Notes: generated by a model not told the origin, from the letters alone. Counted from the first letter of the stretch, positions 8,676 to 17,378 are shown. The stretch: DNA of 43,440 nucleotides from an uncultured Nitrosomonadales bacterium (GCA_903861075.1 CAIOSY010000036.1:1-43440), one strand, 5' to 3'. Program-made: numbers and translations.

Positions 8676-8739
8676 CCACGCCGTACGGGCTTGCCAGTTA
8701 ATAACAGCCATATGCCGAGTTGAACTATAAATAACCAAG

Positions 8740-8745
8740 TATAAT
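8740..8745 (+). promoter_or_regulatory. Possible -10 element upstream of rpoH
   Basis: A consensus TATAAT lies 113 bases before the probable rpoH start, in a 225-base gap (8634-8858). No -35 hexamer of good match stands at 16-18 bases. A TTGAAC at 8720-8725 is only 14 bases away. The rest of the gap holds the stem-loop at 8641-8675 and nothing else I recognise. Confidence 0.3.
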
Positions 8746-8858
8746 CCTTCAGTTTTTTCTATTTACGCATCCCTCTTATTAACACAACTAAAAGCTGAAC
8801 CTTATTGAGCAATATTGCTCAAATGCGCCAGTGTTAAATTATTTTGGAGATCAAATCT

Positions 8859-9719
8859 GTGAATATGACCATCAGCTTACCTACCCCGAGTACTCTTGGC
8901 AGCCTTGATAGCTATATCAACTCAGTAAAACACTACTCTTTACTGACACAGGAAGAAGAGCTTGATCTCGCTACACGCTTTCGCAAAGAAAATGATCTGG
9001 ATGCCGCCCGAAAACTAGTCTTGTCGCATTTACGCGTTGTGGTAAGCGTTGCACGCGGCTATGCAGGATATGGATTACAACAAGCCGACTTGATTCAGGA
9101 AGGCAACATTGGCCTGATGAAAGCCGTTAAGCATTACGATCCTGAGTTTGGCGTACGTTTGGTTTCCTTCGCCTTGCATTGGATACGGGCAGAAATAAAT
9201 GAATTTGTGGTACGCAATTGGCGCATGGTAAAGATCGCCACGACGAAGGCGCAGCGTAAGTTGTTTTTTAATCTTCGTAGTTTGAGACAGAGCACGGACT
9301 CACTCAAACCCGCACAGATCACAGAAATAGCGCAAAAACTCAATGTTAGTGAAAATGAAGTGATAGAAATGGAATGTCGTTTCGCAGGAAACGATGTCGC
9401 TCTGGAACCGACCGGTACAGATGAGGATGATCATTACGCACCGATACAATACCTAGCTGACAATGAGGCGCACGAACCTTCCAACATACTAGAAACGACC
9501 GAAGGTGATCTGCGACGCACTCAAGGACTTGCGCTGGCGCTGGCTAGCCTTGATGAACGTAGCCGGCGTATTGTAGAAGCCAGATGGCTATGCGAAGACC
9601 ATAATGCCACACTACATGAGTTGGCCGCTGAATTTAACGTATCAGCAGAACGCATACGTCAAATCGAACAAAAAGCCATGAGCAAAATGCACGCCGCACT
9701 GACACCCCATATAGCATGA
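8859..9719 (+). CDS. rpoH: RNA polymerase sigma factor RpoH (sigma-32)
   Basis: RpoH directs transcription of heat-shock genes. The 286-aa protein shows region 1.2/2.1 (SLDSYINSVKHYSLLTQEEE), region 2 (DLIQEGNIGLMKAVKHYDPEFGVRLVSFALHWIRAEINEFV), and the RpoH box QRKLFFNLR that distinguishes it from other group 2/3 sigmas. Region 4 has the helix-turn-helix near FNVSAERIRQIEQKAMSKM. I favour the GTG at 8859 (GGAG nine bases upstream) or the ATG at 8865; a TTG at 8844 overlaps the ribosome site. It stands as a single gene after ftsYEX, as in many Betaproteobacteria. Its stop codon lies inside the following terminator stem. Confidence 0.96.
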   Translation: MNMTISLPTPSTLGSLDSYINSVKHYSLLTQEEELDLATRFRKENDLDAARKLVLSHLRVVVSVARGYAGYGLQQADLIQEGNIGLMKAVKHYDPEFGVRLVSFALHWIRAEINEFVVRNWRMVKIATTKAQRKLFFNLRSLRQSTDSLKPAQITEIAQKLNVSENEVIEMECRFAGNDVALEPTGTDEDDHYAPIQYLADNEAHEPSNILETTEGDLRRTQGLALALASLDERSRRIVEARWLCEDHNATLHELAAEFNVSAERIRQIEQKAMSKMHAALTPHIA

Positions 9720-9759
9720 CAATAAAAAAGCCGCTTACGCGGCTTTTTTATTGTCATGC
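9714..9759. terminator. Perfect 21-bp inverted repeat, two-way terminator of rpoH and sspB
   Basis: Arms 9714-9734 and 9739-9759 are exact reverse complements of 21 bases with a TTAC loop. The core is GCCGC/GCGGC with A6 and T6 flanks. The stem includes the rpoH stop codon (TGA at 9717-9719) and ends eight bases from the sspB stop. It gives a T-run in both directions, fitting two convergent genes. Confidence 0.92.
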
Positions 9760-9767
9760 ACTGCATT

Positions 9768-10151
9768 CTACTTAACGATGGTCAATTGAGGCTTACGATG
9801 TATCGGTTTCGTTGGTTCGGCAGGGGGGGGATTAGAAATATCCGGCCCTTGAAAGATTAAACCTTGTCCTGTTTCCTTGGAGAAAATCCCAATAACCGAA
9901 TCAACAGGAACCATAATGTCAAAAGAAACACCGCCGAATCTTCCGCTACATGTAATTACTTCATTACCCAATTCCAGATTACGTACGGCACCTACACTCA
10001 GGTTCAAAACTATCTCACCCTCCTTGACATAAGCCAACGGCACATCGGTTCGATCGCTTACCCGAACCGAAATATAGGGAGTCAATCCACTATCGACACA
10101 CCATTCATGTATCGCACGAATCAGATACGGACGGGTAGACAAATCACTCAC
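9768..10151 (-). CDS. sspB: ClpXP protease specificity-enhancing factor SspB
   Basis: SspB tethers ssrA-tagged substrates to ClpX for degradation by ClpXP. The 127-aa protein has the conserved N-terminal fold (RPYLIRAIHEWCVDSGLTPYI, VLNLS, ARFGG-like SGRFGGVSFDIMVP). After a flexible proline-rich linker comes the C-terminal ClpX-binding motif (KPQLTIVK). A run of eight C (coding strand) in the linker codons for PPP is a possible slippage site. Its ATG overlaps the sspA stop by four bases. It is the last gene of the long minus-strand act-ssp array. Confidence 0.93.
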   Translation of the reverse strand: MSDLSTRPYLIRAIHEWCVDSGLTPYISVRVSDRTDVPLAYVKEGEIVLNLSVGAVRNLELGNEVITCSGRFGGVSFDIMVPVDSVIGIFSKETGQGLIFQGPDISNPPPAEPTKPIHRKPQLTIVK

Positions 10152-10744
10152 TTGCGCATCGCCCGTTCTGCCGGTGTCAGAGAATCAATGAAACCTTGGC
10201 GAGAAAACAAACGCTCAGCATATTTCAACAACGGAGCCGCATCTTTACCCAGCTGTATCCCATAAAAGTCGAGACGCCATAGCAAGGGAGCTATCGCCAC
10301 ATCCAGCATAGAAAATTCACTGCCGAGCAAAAATTTTTGCTTGCTAAGAATTTGTGCAAGTTGCGTTAAGTTTTCACGAATAATAGCGCGTGACTTCTCG
10401 ACCGTTTTCCCCCCCTGCATAATGACATTGACATTACTATACAATTCTTGTTCAAATCGATACAAAAACAGTCTAGCTCTACCCCGCATGACAGGATCAG
10501 CAGGCATCAACTGAGGGTGCGGAAAACGTTCATCAATATATTCATTGATAATATTAGCCTCAGTTAACACAAGATCGCGTTCAACCAAAACAGGTACTTT
10601 ATTATAAGGATTGACGCTGGCCAGATCATCTGACTTACCTAGCTGATCAACATCAATCACTTCAAAATCCATACCTTTTTCGAATAATACAATTCGACAC
10701 CGATGGCTGTAGGGGCAAACTGTCCCCGAATACAATCTCATCAT
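10148..10744 (-). CDS. sspA: Stringent starvation protein A (GST fold)
   Basis: SspA is an RNA-polymerase-associated regulator with a glutathione S-transferase fold but no GST activity in known cases. The 198-aa protein begins with the thioredoxin-like domain (LYSGTVCPYSHRCRIVLFEKG), has the cis-Pro segment NKVPVLV and ends with an all-helical domain. It starts 7 bases after actF. In many Betaproteobacteria sspA-sspB follow petABC; here they follow the act operon instead, so they are probably transcribed with complex III genes. Two adjacent ATGs (MM) are possible starts. Confidence 0.93.
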   Translation of the reverse strand: MMRLYSGTVCPYSHRCRIVLFEKGMDFEVIDVDQLGKSDDLASVNPYNKVPVLVERDLVLTEANIINEYIDERFPHPQLMPADPVMRGRARLFLYRFEQELYSNVNVIMQGGKTVEKSRAIIRENLTQLAQILSKQKFLLGSEFSMLDVAIAPLLWRLDFYGIQLGKDAAPLLKYAERLFSRQGFIDSLTPAERAMRK

Positions 10745-10751
10745 TACGCAA

Positions 10752-11765
10752 TTACCCCTTAATTAGATTTCTACTTTGCATGTAACCACGCACAAGGTAA
10801 AACCCGATTAACGCAACGATACCACCAACACAAATCGTCGCGACAAAAGGATAACTGCCCGTGCCTGTAACACCACCAATCCAAACGTAGCGTTCGAAAA
10901 GCGTGCCAATGATAATACAAATCGCAACAACATTGATAGCAGTAACATTATGACGAGGCCCTGGGAAGCAGAAGGCCACGAATGGCACAACAAATTTCAG
11001 TACCAACATAGACCACCAAATGAAGGTGTAATCACCATTTTGCATCGCAAATACACGGTCTGTTTCGTCTGGAATATTGCCGTACCAGATCGTCAGATAC
11101 TGGGCATCAAAGGTATAAATCCAGAGCAAAGTAAACGCGAGCAACATTTGAGCCAAATAGTTATAGATTTTATCAGGAACAGGCGTTACTAACTTTTTAC
11201 CGCTATTGAGCGCATAGATCCAAACAACCAGAAAAGCGAGGAACATACCAAAATTACTCACAAATTGCTGCAGACCATAAATAGCACTATGCCAATGCGG
11301 TACCAGCGTCATTTCAAAATCCCATGCAACCATCGTGCTATAAAGAACGAAGAAGAATGGAATCCAGGTCGCTATGCTGTGAAAGCGTGCGGCATCCTCA
11401 GGACTGGCTTCGCTGACTGCCTGACGCTGGATAAACACCCAATACAGACCCATCATGAAAATAATACCGACTACTTCACGACTCATCAACCAGTGAGGCT
11501 GATACCAGCCTGGCATATGCGCTTCAGCACCGACATGAACCTCCCACCACGGGAAAGTATGCGATCCTCCCACAAGCAGGATAACCAATAAAACAAAGGC
11601 CAAAGGAAACAAAGCGTAGAGTGACACAGCCAAATGACGTACATTAAAACGCCACTGCGCACCCACCAAATGCAACACCGAACATAATGCAACGCCACTC
11701 AGTGCCAGCGATAGCACCACCACAAAACAAACTGTCAAGACAGCCCAATTACTGTATGCCAACAT
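10752..11765 (-). CDS. actF: Alternative complex III membrane subunit ActF
   Basis: A 337-aa polytopic membrane protein, about ten helices, of the ActF family, paired with the NrfD-like ActC in the quinol-oxidising ACIII. Recognisable segments are FPWWEVHVGAEAHMPGWYQPHWLMSREV, AWDFEMTLVPHWHSAIYGLQQFVSNFG, QMLLAFTLLWIYTFDAQYLTIWYGN and LFERYVWI, with several conserved His and Trp residues in or near membrane helices. It is the last act gene, 11 bases after actE and 7 before sspA. No heme-binding CxxCH is present. I have not seen a terminal oxidase gene next to it, although caa3-type oxidase genes accompany act operons in some lineages. Confidence 0.9.
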   Translation of the reverse strand: MLAYSNWAVLTVCFVVVLSLALSGVALCSVLHLVGAQWRFNVRHLAVSLYALFPLAFVLLVILLVGGSHTFPWWEVHVGAEAHMPGWYQPHWLMSREVVGIIFMMGLYWVFIQRQAVSEASPEDAARFHSIATWIPFFFVLYSTMVAWDFEMTLVPHWHSAIYGLQQFVSNFGMFLAFLVVWIYALNSGKKLVTPVPDKIYNYLAQMLLAFTLLWIYTFDAQYLTIWYGNIPDETDRVFAMQNGDYTFIWWSMLVLKFVVPFVAFCFPGPRHNVTAINVVAICIIIGTLFERYVWIGGVTGTGSYPFVATICVGGIVALIGFYLVRGYMQSRNLIKG

Positions 11766-11776
11766 TTTATAGCCTC

Positions 11777-12388
11777 CTATTTCGACTGAGCCGCAGCAGA
11801 TACTACCGGCGCCTTTTGCAATACTTTGCGAATGTAGTTAACTACGTGCCAGCGTTCGGTCGCAGAAAGGTCATTCGCATAACTTGGCATCACAGCAAGA
11901 CCTAAAGACATCACACCGAAGATATAACCGTCCGGATAATCCTTGCTATCCCATGGATGCACATCGTTAGATGACGTCAGGTTCCAGGGCTTGTAGGGCA
12001 GCTTGGTACCGACCAGGCCGTCACCGGTGCCGGACTTGCCATGACACGGCGTGCAATAGATTTCATACAAACGACGTCCCTTATCAACCGATGCGTCATT
12101 GGCGACAATAGGATTGACCATTTTCTTAGCCGCATCGAGGTCTTTCACCATCACGGTGGTGCCGGTAACCGGTTGTGAACGCTTAGGGAACAGCGCCATG
12201 CCCGGATTGGCCGGATTGACACTTTCCTGCGGTTTAATACTGACTTGATTGGCCATATCTTGCGACCATGGCCAGGCCTGTGCAAACGTAGGCGCCAACA
12301 TCAACGAAATAACCAGTGATTTAGCGATCATTTTGCGGTCGCCTAGTCGATTGACCAGGGGCTTCATTGCTAAGGATAATTTTTTCAT
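11777..12388 (-). CDS. actE: Alternative complex III monoheme cytochrome c ActE
   Basis: A 203-aa periplasmic c-type cytochrome of ACIII. It has one heme-binding motif, C112-TP-C115-H116, and the probable axial Met in SLGLAVMPSY (M167). The N-terminus carries a long signal sequence with the hydrophobic core IAKSLVISLMLAPTFAQA; an internal ATG (residue 20) would give a more usual signal, but the ATG at 12388 has a GAGG/AGGG ribosome site and overlaps the actD stop (ATGA). ActE is the second cytochrome of the complex and a likely exit for electrons to the oxidase or a soluble carrier. Confidence 0.92.
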   Translation of the reverse strand: MKKLSLAMKPLVNRLGDRKMIAKSLVISLMLAPTFAQAWPWSQDMANQVSIKPQESVNPANPGMALFPKRSQPVTGTTVMVKDLDAAKKMVNPIVANDASVDKGRRLYEIYCTPCHGKSGTGDGLVGTKLPYKPWNLTSSNDVHPWDSKDYPDGYIFGVMSLGLAVMPSYANDLSATERWHVVNYIRKVLQKAPVVSAAAQSK

Positions 12389-12915
12389 TTCCCTGCCTCT
12401 TCCTGAATTTCCAATGCCTTATGCTTAGTAAAAATTGCTTTCAACACACTGATTGCACCTTCTTCAGCCTTAACCAAAATAGCAATGTTATCCACTGAAA
12501 CTTTTGAGCTATATAAAGCTGAGCGTTTTGCAGGCAAACCCGCACAGATTAAAAAGCCCAGAATCGTGATGAAGACGCCACCCAGAATAAACATTTCATA
12601 AGTCAAAACAAAATTAGGCGGGAAGGGAACGATAGGCTTCCCTCCCTTCAACTGCATATAGAAATTGGCCTGTGCTCCTGAAATCAGGAAGAAACCAAAT
12701 AAACCACCTAACAAGGCACCGATTAGCGTGAACCATTGAACGTAGACCGGCTTGTCTCCCAAAAACTCCTCAACTTCAGGATGCTCAATGGGAGACTTAA
12801 TAACCATGTCATCTTTGACATCAAAACCGTTAATGGTTGCTGTGCGTAATTCCTTAACGACCGCTTCGGCCTCATCAAAATTACTATACAACGCAAGTAA
12901 ATGACGTTTACTCAT
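12385..12915 (-). CDS. actD: Alternative complex III subunit ActD (DUF3341)
   Basis: A 176-aa protein of the DUF3341 family. The N-terminal soluble domain (LLALYSNFDEAEAVVKELR, with KSPIEHPEVEEFLG) is followed by two membrane helices at about 60-80 (VQWFTLIGALLGGLFGFFL) and 108-130, and a short cytoplasmic tail. The conserved PFPPNFVLTYEM stretch between the helices is typical. ActD has no cofactor motif. It starts two bases after the actC stop and overlaps actE. Confidence 0.92.
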   Translation of the reverse strand: MSKRHLLALYSNFDEAEAVVKELRTATINGFDVKDDMVIKSPIEHPEVEEFLGDKPVYVQWFTLIGALLGGLFGFFLISGAQANFYMQLKGGKPIVPFPPNFVLTYEMFILGGVFITILGFLICAGLPAKRSALYSSKVSVDNIAILVKAEEGAISVLKAIFTKHKALEIQEEAGK

Positions 12916-12917
12916 GA

Positions 12918-14282
12918 TTAGTGCGCTCCCTCTTCTGCTGCTTCGCTCTTTTTAAGATGCAAAGTACGGTGGTAAACCATTTCCTTCACTTCATACATGG
13001 ATACGGATGGGAAGACTTTGCAGAAGATCAGGAACAGCAAAGTAAACCAGCCAAAGCTACCAAAAACCATACCCCATTGAACCATAGAAGGCCATTGATC
13101 ATGATCCCATGTCCATGGATAGTAGCCATGTGAGAAAGTAGGAGCAACAATCATCCAGCGCTCTAACCACATACCCAGATTCAGCAGCAATGAGGTTGCA
13201 AACAGAACCGGAATATTGGTCTGAAAACGCTTGAATGCAAACACCAAAGGTACGACAGAGCCACAGAAAATCATACCCCACCAGAACGGCGCATAGTTCC
13301 CGGTCATCTTCTGTATCAGTACGTCTTTAGATACCGCATCATGGCTATACCAAACCGATGCGAATTCAACCGCATTCAGATAAGTCCAGATCATCGCGAT
13401 AGCAAAAGTCAGGCGAACAATCTTTTTCAAGATAGGCAAAGTCATGTATTCCTCAAACTTGAACACATAACGCAACATGATGAACAACGTAATAATCGCA
13501 GCACAACCTGAATACAACGCCCCTGCAACGAAATAAGGCGGGAACGAGGTAACATGCCAGCCTGGCTGTTGTGACATAGCAAAGTCGGATGCAACGATAG
13601 AATGCACAGACACAGCTAAAGGAATCAGGAAGCAGGCGATAGTCAGATAGGTGACACGGAAATTACGCCACTGTCTATCTGTACCTTCCCAACCCAATGC
13701 CAGCAGCGTGTACAACTTTTTACGCCATCCGGCATGCATATTGTCACGAACAATCGCCAGATCCGGAATCATCCCGACAAACAGGAACAAGACAGATGAG
13801 CTCAGGTAAGTGAAAATTGCCATTGCATCCCATAGCAAGGGAGACTGGAAGTTAGGCCAGATACCTCTGTCATTCGGGTAGGGTAACGCATAGTAGAACA
13901 TCCATAAACGACCGATGTGCACCATAACGAACAAACCTGCCGTCATCAAAGAGAACGTGGTCATCGCTTCGGCAAAACGGTAAATAGGCTTACGCCAGTC
14001 AGCATGCATAAGATGCAGAATCGCCGACAGTAACGTACCTGAGTGACTCATACCGATCCAGAAAATGAAGGTGGCGATATACAGCCCCCACACTTGTGGA
14101 TTATTTAAATTAGCCACACCCATACCAGTTTGGTATTGATAAACCTCACAACCCAGACCAAAACCGAATGCCAGCAGTGCAAAAAACAGGATGACCCAAT
14201 ACAGCTTTCTAGGGGCTTCCAGACTTTTCAACACATCCTGGTTAATCTTGGCCCAAGCGATGTCTTCGCGGATATCTTTCAT
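12918..14282 (-). CDS. actC: Alternative complex III NrfD/PsrC-like membrane subunit ActC
   Basis: A 454-aa integral membrane protein of the NrfD/PsrC family, about ten helices. It is expected to bind the quinol together with ActB. Recognisable segments are FIFWIGMSHSGTLLSAILHLMHADWRKPIYRFAEAMT, MVHIGRLWMFYYALPYPNDRG, FQSPLLWDA, SSSVLFLFVGMIPD, SIVASDFAMSQQPGWHVTSFPPYFVAGALYSG and LERWMIVAPTFSHGY. Conserved His and Asp in the helical core fit proposed proton routes. It starts 36 bases after actB2. Confidence 0.94.
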   Translation of the reverse strand: MKDIREDIAWAKINQDVLKSLEAPRKLYWVILFFALLAFGFGLGCEVYQYQTGMGVANLNNPQVWGLYIATFIFWIGMSHSGTLLSAILHLMHADWRKPIYRFAEAMTTFSLMTAGLFVMVHIGRLWMFYYALPYPNDRGIWPNFQSPLLWDAMAIFTYLSSSVLFLFVGMIPDLAIVRDNMHAGWRKKLYTLLALGWEGTDRQWRNFRVTYLTIACFLIPLAVSVHSIVASDFAMSQQPGWHVTSFPPYFVAGALYSGCAAIITLFIMLRYVFKFEEYMTLPILKKIVRLTFAIAMIWTYLNAVEFASVWYSHDAVSKDVLIQKMTGNYAPFWWGMIFCGSVVPLVFAFKRFQTNIPVLFATSLLLNLGMWLERWMIVAPTFSHGYYPWTWDHDQWPSMVQWGMVFGSFGWFTLLFLIFCKVFPSVSMYEVKEMVYHRTLHLKKSEAAEEGAH

Positions 14283-14318
14283 TGTTATTCCTTAAAGTAG
14301 TTCCGTTAGCCTAAGTGA

Positions 14319-15176
14319 CTAAACAGCGCTTTCGCGCACACGTTCCAGATACATCACGGATGGATAAGCACGCAGCTCTTCAAGAATTCGGTAGCCACGT
14401 AACACAGCACGTTCTTCTTTTTCATCCTTTTCTTGCTTATCCTTATCGAGTACGACCTGCTGCGCTTCCCATTGCTTGTGCACGCGTGATTCAGGATTAA
14501 CAAGGTTACCAAACGAAATCGCACCGGTCGGACAAGCCTGCTGGCAAGCTGTTTGTACCTCACCCTCACGTACGATACGACCTTCGCCTTTGGCAACCAC
14601 CTTAGCTGCTGACAGACGCTGTACGCAGAACGTACATTTTTCCATCACACCCTTGCCGCGTACAGACACGTCAGGATTTAACTGTTGCGTCATCTCGGCC
14701 GGCCAAACATTGTCCGTCGTCGGATAGTCATACCAGTTGAAATATCGCACCTTGAACGGGCAGTTAGCCGAGCAGTAACGAGAACCGATACAACGGTTAT
14801 AGATCTGTGAATTCAAACCATCAGCCGTGTGATTCGTTGCCGCTACCGGACAAACCGTCTCGCAAGGAGCGGCTTCACACTGCTGACACATCATCATAGG
14901 CAAAAACTGGAAACCCTGATCAGGGAATTCACGGCCATCTTCATCCCAGTAACGCTCGACACGCATCCAGTGCATTTGTTGACCGTGCTGAAACTTCTCA
15001 CGACCGACCACAGGCAGATTATTTTCTGCATAGCAGGCTACACTACAGGCATTACAACCGGTACAGGCATCAAGATCAATCGCCATCGCCCATTTATAGG
15101 GATCATGCGGCTTGTCATTAATCGGGTGCTCATGCCTTACCTGCGCCCAATTTTCTAATAAATTGCTTACCGACAT
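14319..15176 (-). CDS. actB2: Alternative complex III iron-sulfur protein ActB2
   Basis: A 285-aa ferredoxin-like subunit matching the C-terminal half of the usual fused ActB. Fifteen cluster cysteines in four groups are visible: C38, C41, C44, C48; C97, C100, C105, C109; C129, C135, C139; and C181, C184, C211, C215. The third group has the spacing CIGSRYC with only three cysteines, which fits three [4Fe-4S] and one [3Fe-4S] cluster as known for ACIII. It has no signal peptide, so export probably depends on the Tat signal of ActB1. An AAGGAGGT ribosome site lies seven bases before the ATG, inside the last codons of actB1. The two genes are in the same frame, separated only by TGA-GTT. Confidence 0.93.
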   Translation of the reverse strand: MSVSNLLENWAQVRHEHPINDKPHDPYKWAMAIDLDACTGCNACSVACYAENNLPVVGREKFQHGQQMHWMRVERYWDEDGREFPDQGFQFLPMMMCQQCEAAPCETVCPVAATNHTADGLNSQIYNRCIGSRYCSANCPFKVRYFNWYDYPTTDNVWPAEMTQQLNPDVSVRGKGVMEKCTFCVQRLSAAKVVAKGEGRIVREGEVQTACQQACPTGAISFGNLVNPESRVHKQWEAQQVVLDKDKQEKDEKEERAVLRGYRILEELRAYPSVMYLERVRESAV

Positions 15177-15179
15177 AAC

Positions 15180-17378
15180 TCAGACCTCCTTCGACAAATC
15201 AATTTGATCGGTAGACACGCGAGAGGCAATCTTTCTGCCCATTTGCAACGCGCCCGCAGCACCTTCATCCTTGACTACCAGTACACGCTGACCCGTTTTA
15301 TGAATCTTGACTCGTGTCTCATGCATCGCCAATTCACCGGTCTCGACTTCAAAAACGGCATCCATAATCTGGAATGGATTAACGCCATAACCCTTAGCAT
15401 AACGACCCATCGCATCATGTCCGCGTCCAACAGGAATAGAGACCGCCTCAGGATGTATGCCGGGGAAAATATAGACCTGCGCCTTGACAGAACCGGTACG
15501 GGAAGTTACCTCAACAATATCCCCCTCAACGATACCCAATTCAGTCGCCTTTTTAGGATGTATCTCTACCCACGAATCCCACACGATAGTAGTCAGTGGA
15601 TCAGGAGATTCTTGCAGCCATGGCTGATTCGTATGACGACCATCGCGCAGACTCGCCGTTACTCCGGGTATCAGATACAGAGGATAATGTTCGTTTTCTT
15701 CAGCGACTGCCGGCAATTTCAGGCCCGCAACATTCTGATGCCCAGTCAAGCCAACGGCAGATCCAGCCAACTTCACTATGCCCCGACTCAAGGTATCCGT
15801 CCAGAAGGTGTCATCATCCGCTCCACCGCCACCCAGTGCACCTTTGTTTTGCAGCAGCGCACTACGCAGATAGGCGTAGTAATCTTCATACGATTTATAT
15901 TCTTCTGATTTTTTCTGCTTAAGCAAAGCCAGGACAATATCACCCACCCCGCGCGTATTCGCATGCAACTTTTCCATCAAAGGCTGCTGAATATTGATTT
16001 GTGCGCCTTCAGTAAGATACTCAGGAACTTGCGTTCCCCAGTCTTCCAACGCAGAATCCAATGGCAAAACCAAATCCGCTTGCAAAGCGGTTTCATCAAG
16101 ATAATGTGCGAAAGCGACCTTAAAACCTGCCTTCGCAAAATTATCCTTGAATTTAAATGCACCAGGCGCTGTAAAGACTGGATTCGCACCAAAACTAAAC
16201 ACCACCTTGTATTTACCTGCACTCAGACCATCATTGAATTTTTTGAGGGCTGCGGTATTGCCTTTGCTGGGCACCATTTGCGGGAAGGGCACAGAAACAG
16301 GCGCTTCGATAGTCTTGCCCACATTACCTAATACTTGATTAAGCAAATTGATCGCAGCGGCATTTTGTGAACCATGCGCATATCCTTCGGCCGCACTTCC
16401 TGCCAAGACCAAACTTGGACTACGCATTTTCAATAGCGCTGTCACTTTCTCAATCTGACTTACTGACACACCCGTTTCACGACTCACGCGAACCAGACTG
16501 TACTCTTTCACCAGATCAGCCACTTCGCCGGCAGCCGTACCCAGCGCATTGATAATACCTAATGCGAGCACACCTTCTGTGCCCGGCTTAACTGCCAACC
16601 AACGATCTGCATTCGCACCCGTCAATGTCATTTTTGATTCAACTTGCACCAACACACCGCGCTGACCGTCGACACCCTTGCGAAATTGTGCGTATTGCTG
16701 TGAAAAATGTACCGGAGAAACCCATGCTCCCAGGAAATCAGCACCGAAAGACAAGATTACCTTTGCCTTATCCAGGCGATAACGCGGCATTTCTACGCCA
16801 TATGCCTTTTGATTTGCCGCACGCACCACACCTGGTGCAACCGCCTCGTAGACGAAATGATTCTTCGTATTCAGGCTGTCCAGATAATTACCGAGCAACA
16901 CCTTCAAGTGACCGCTCACACCACCTGAGAGCAGCGCAATTTCGTCCCCCTGCACACCCGCCATTTTTTCTGCAATTAAGGCATAAGCCTTATCCCAGCT
17001 AATCGCTTCACCCTTATTACCTTTACGCAACAACGGTTCACGCACACGGTCGGGATTGTAATGATGCTGAACACCCGCCTGACCTAAGCCACACAACTTG
17101 CCTTTATTGATTGCCGAATCAGGATTCCCTTCCAGCTTCAACACACGACCTTCACGGATACGCCCGTTGATACTGCAACCCGCATCACATTGTGCGCAGG
17201 TTGAGTTAAAGTAAACCCCGATGCCGGGAACCATATAATCATTTGCTTCAACATAGGAAACAACCGTTTCCTTGCCGTCTTCAATTGAAGTATTGCCGCA
17301 GCCGGATAACGCAACTGCCGCGCCACTCCAGCCCAACACCTTCAAAAAATCACGCCGATCAATTCCACTGTCTATCAT
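15180..17378 (-). CDS. actB1: Alternative complex III molybdopterin-oxidoreductase-like subunit ActB1
   Basis: A 732-aa protein resembling the large subunit of the DMSO-reductase family, equal to the N-terminal half of fused ActB. The N-terminus has a Tat motif (DRRDFLK, residues 7-13) and, after the hydrophobic stretch, LSGC with C27 as a likely lipobox cysteine. A cysteine set C61-x2-C64-x3-C68 and C96 is kept, as in enzymes with a proximal cluster. ACIII proteins studied so far lack molybdopterin, so the domain is probably structural. I chose the ATG at 17378 for its GGAGGG ribosome site and Tat motif position; an in-frame ATG at 17411 adds 11 residues. The C-terminal aspartate-decarboxylase-like barrel is visible at EGDIVEVTSRTGSV. 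Confidence 0.93.
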   Translation of the reverse strand: MIDSGIDRRDFLKVLGWSGAAVALSGCGNTSIEDGKETVVSYVEANDYMVPGIGVYFNSTCAQCDAGCSINGRIREGRVLKLEGNPDSAINKGKLCGLGQAGVQHHYNPDRVREPLLRKGNKGEAISWDKAYALIAEKMAGVQGDEIALLSGGVSGHLKVLLGNYLDSLNTKNHFVYEAVAPGVVRAANQKAYGVEMPRYRLDKAKVILSFGADFLGAWVSPVHFSQQYAQFRKGVDGQRGVLVQVESKMTLTGANADRWLAVKPGTEGVLALGIINALGTAAGEVADLVKEYSLVRVSRETGVSVSQIEKVTALLKMRSPSLVLAGSAAEGYAHGSQNAAAINLLNQVLGNVGKTIEAPVSVPFPQMVPSKGNTAALKKFNDGLSAGKYKVVFSFGANPVFTAPGAFKFKDNFAKAGFKVAFAHYLDETALQADLVLPLDSALEDWGTQVPEYLTEGAQINIQQPLMEKLHANTRGVGDIVLALLKQKKSEEYKSYEDYYAYLRSALLQNKGALGGGGADDDTFWTDTLSRGIVKLAGSAVGLTGHQNVAGLKLPAVAEENEHYPLYLIPGVTASLRDGRHTNQPWLQESPDPLTTIVWDSWVEIHPKKATELGIVEGDIVEVTSRTGSVKAQVYIFPGIHPEAVSIPVGRGHDAMGRYAKGYGVNPFQIMDAVFEVETGELAMHETRVKIHKTGQRVLVVKDEGAAGALQMGRKIASRVSTDQIDLSKEV

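Noticed and set aside
15180-15182. TGA between actB1 and actB2 as a selenocysteine codon
   Set aside because: No SECIS-like hairpin is evident just downstream, the position is between domains, and a strong ribosome site and ATG follow directly.
15204-15908. 234-aa open frame on the plus strand
   Set aside because: It is antisense to actB1, has no recognisable protein features and no ribosome site; the actB1 frame explains the region.
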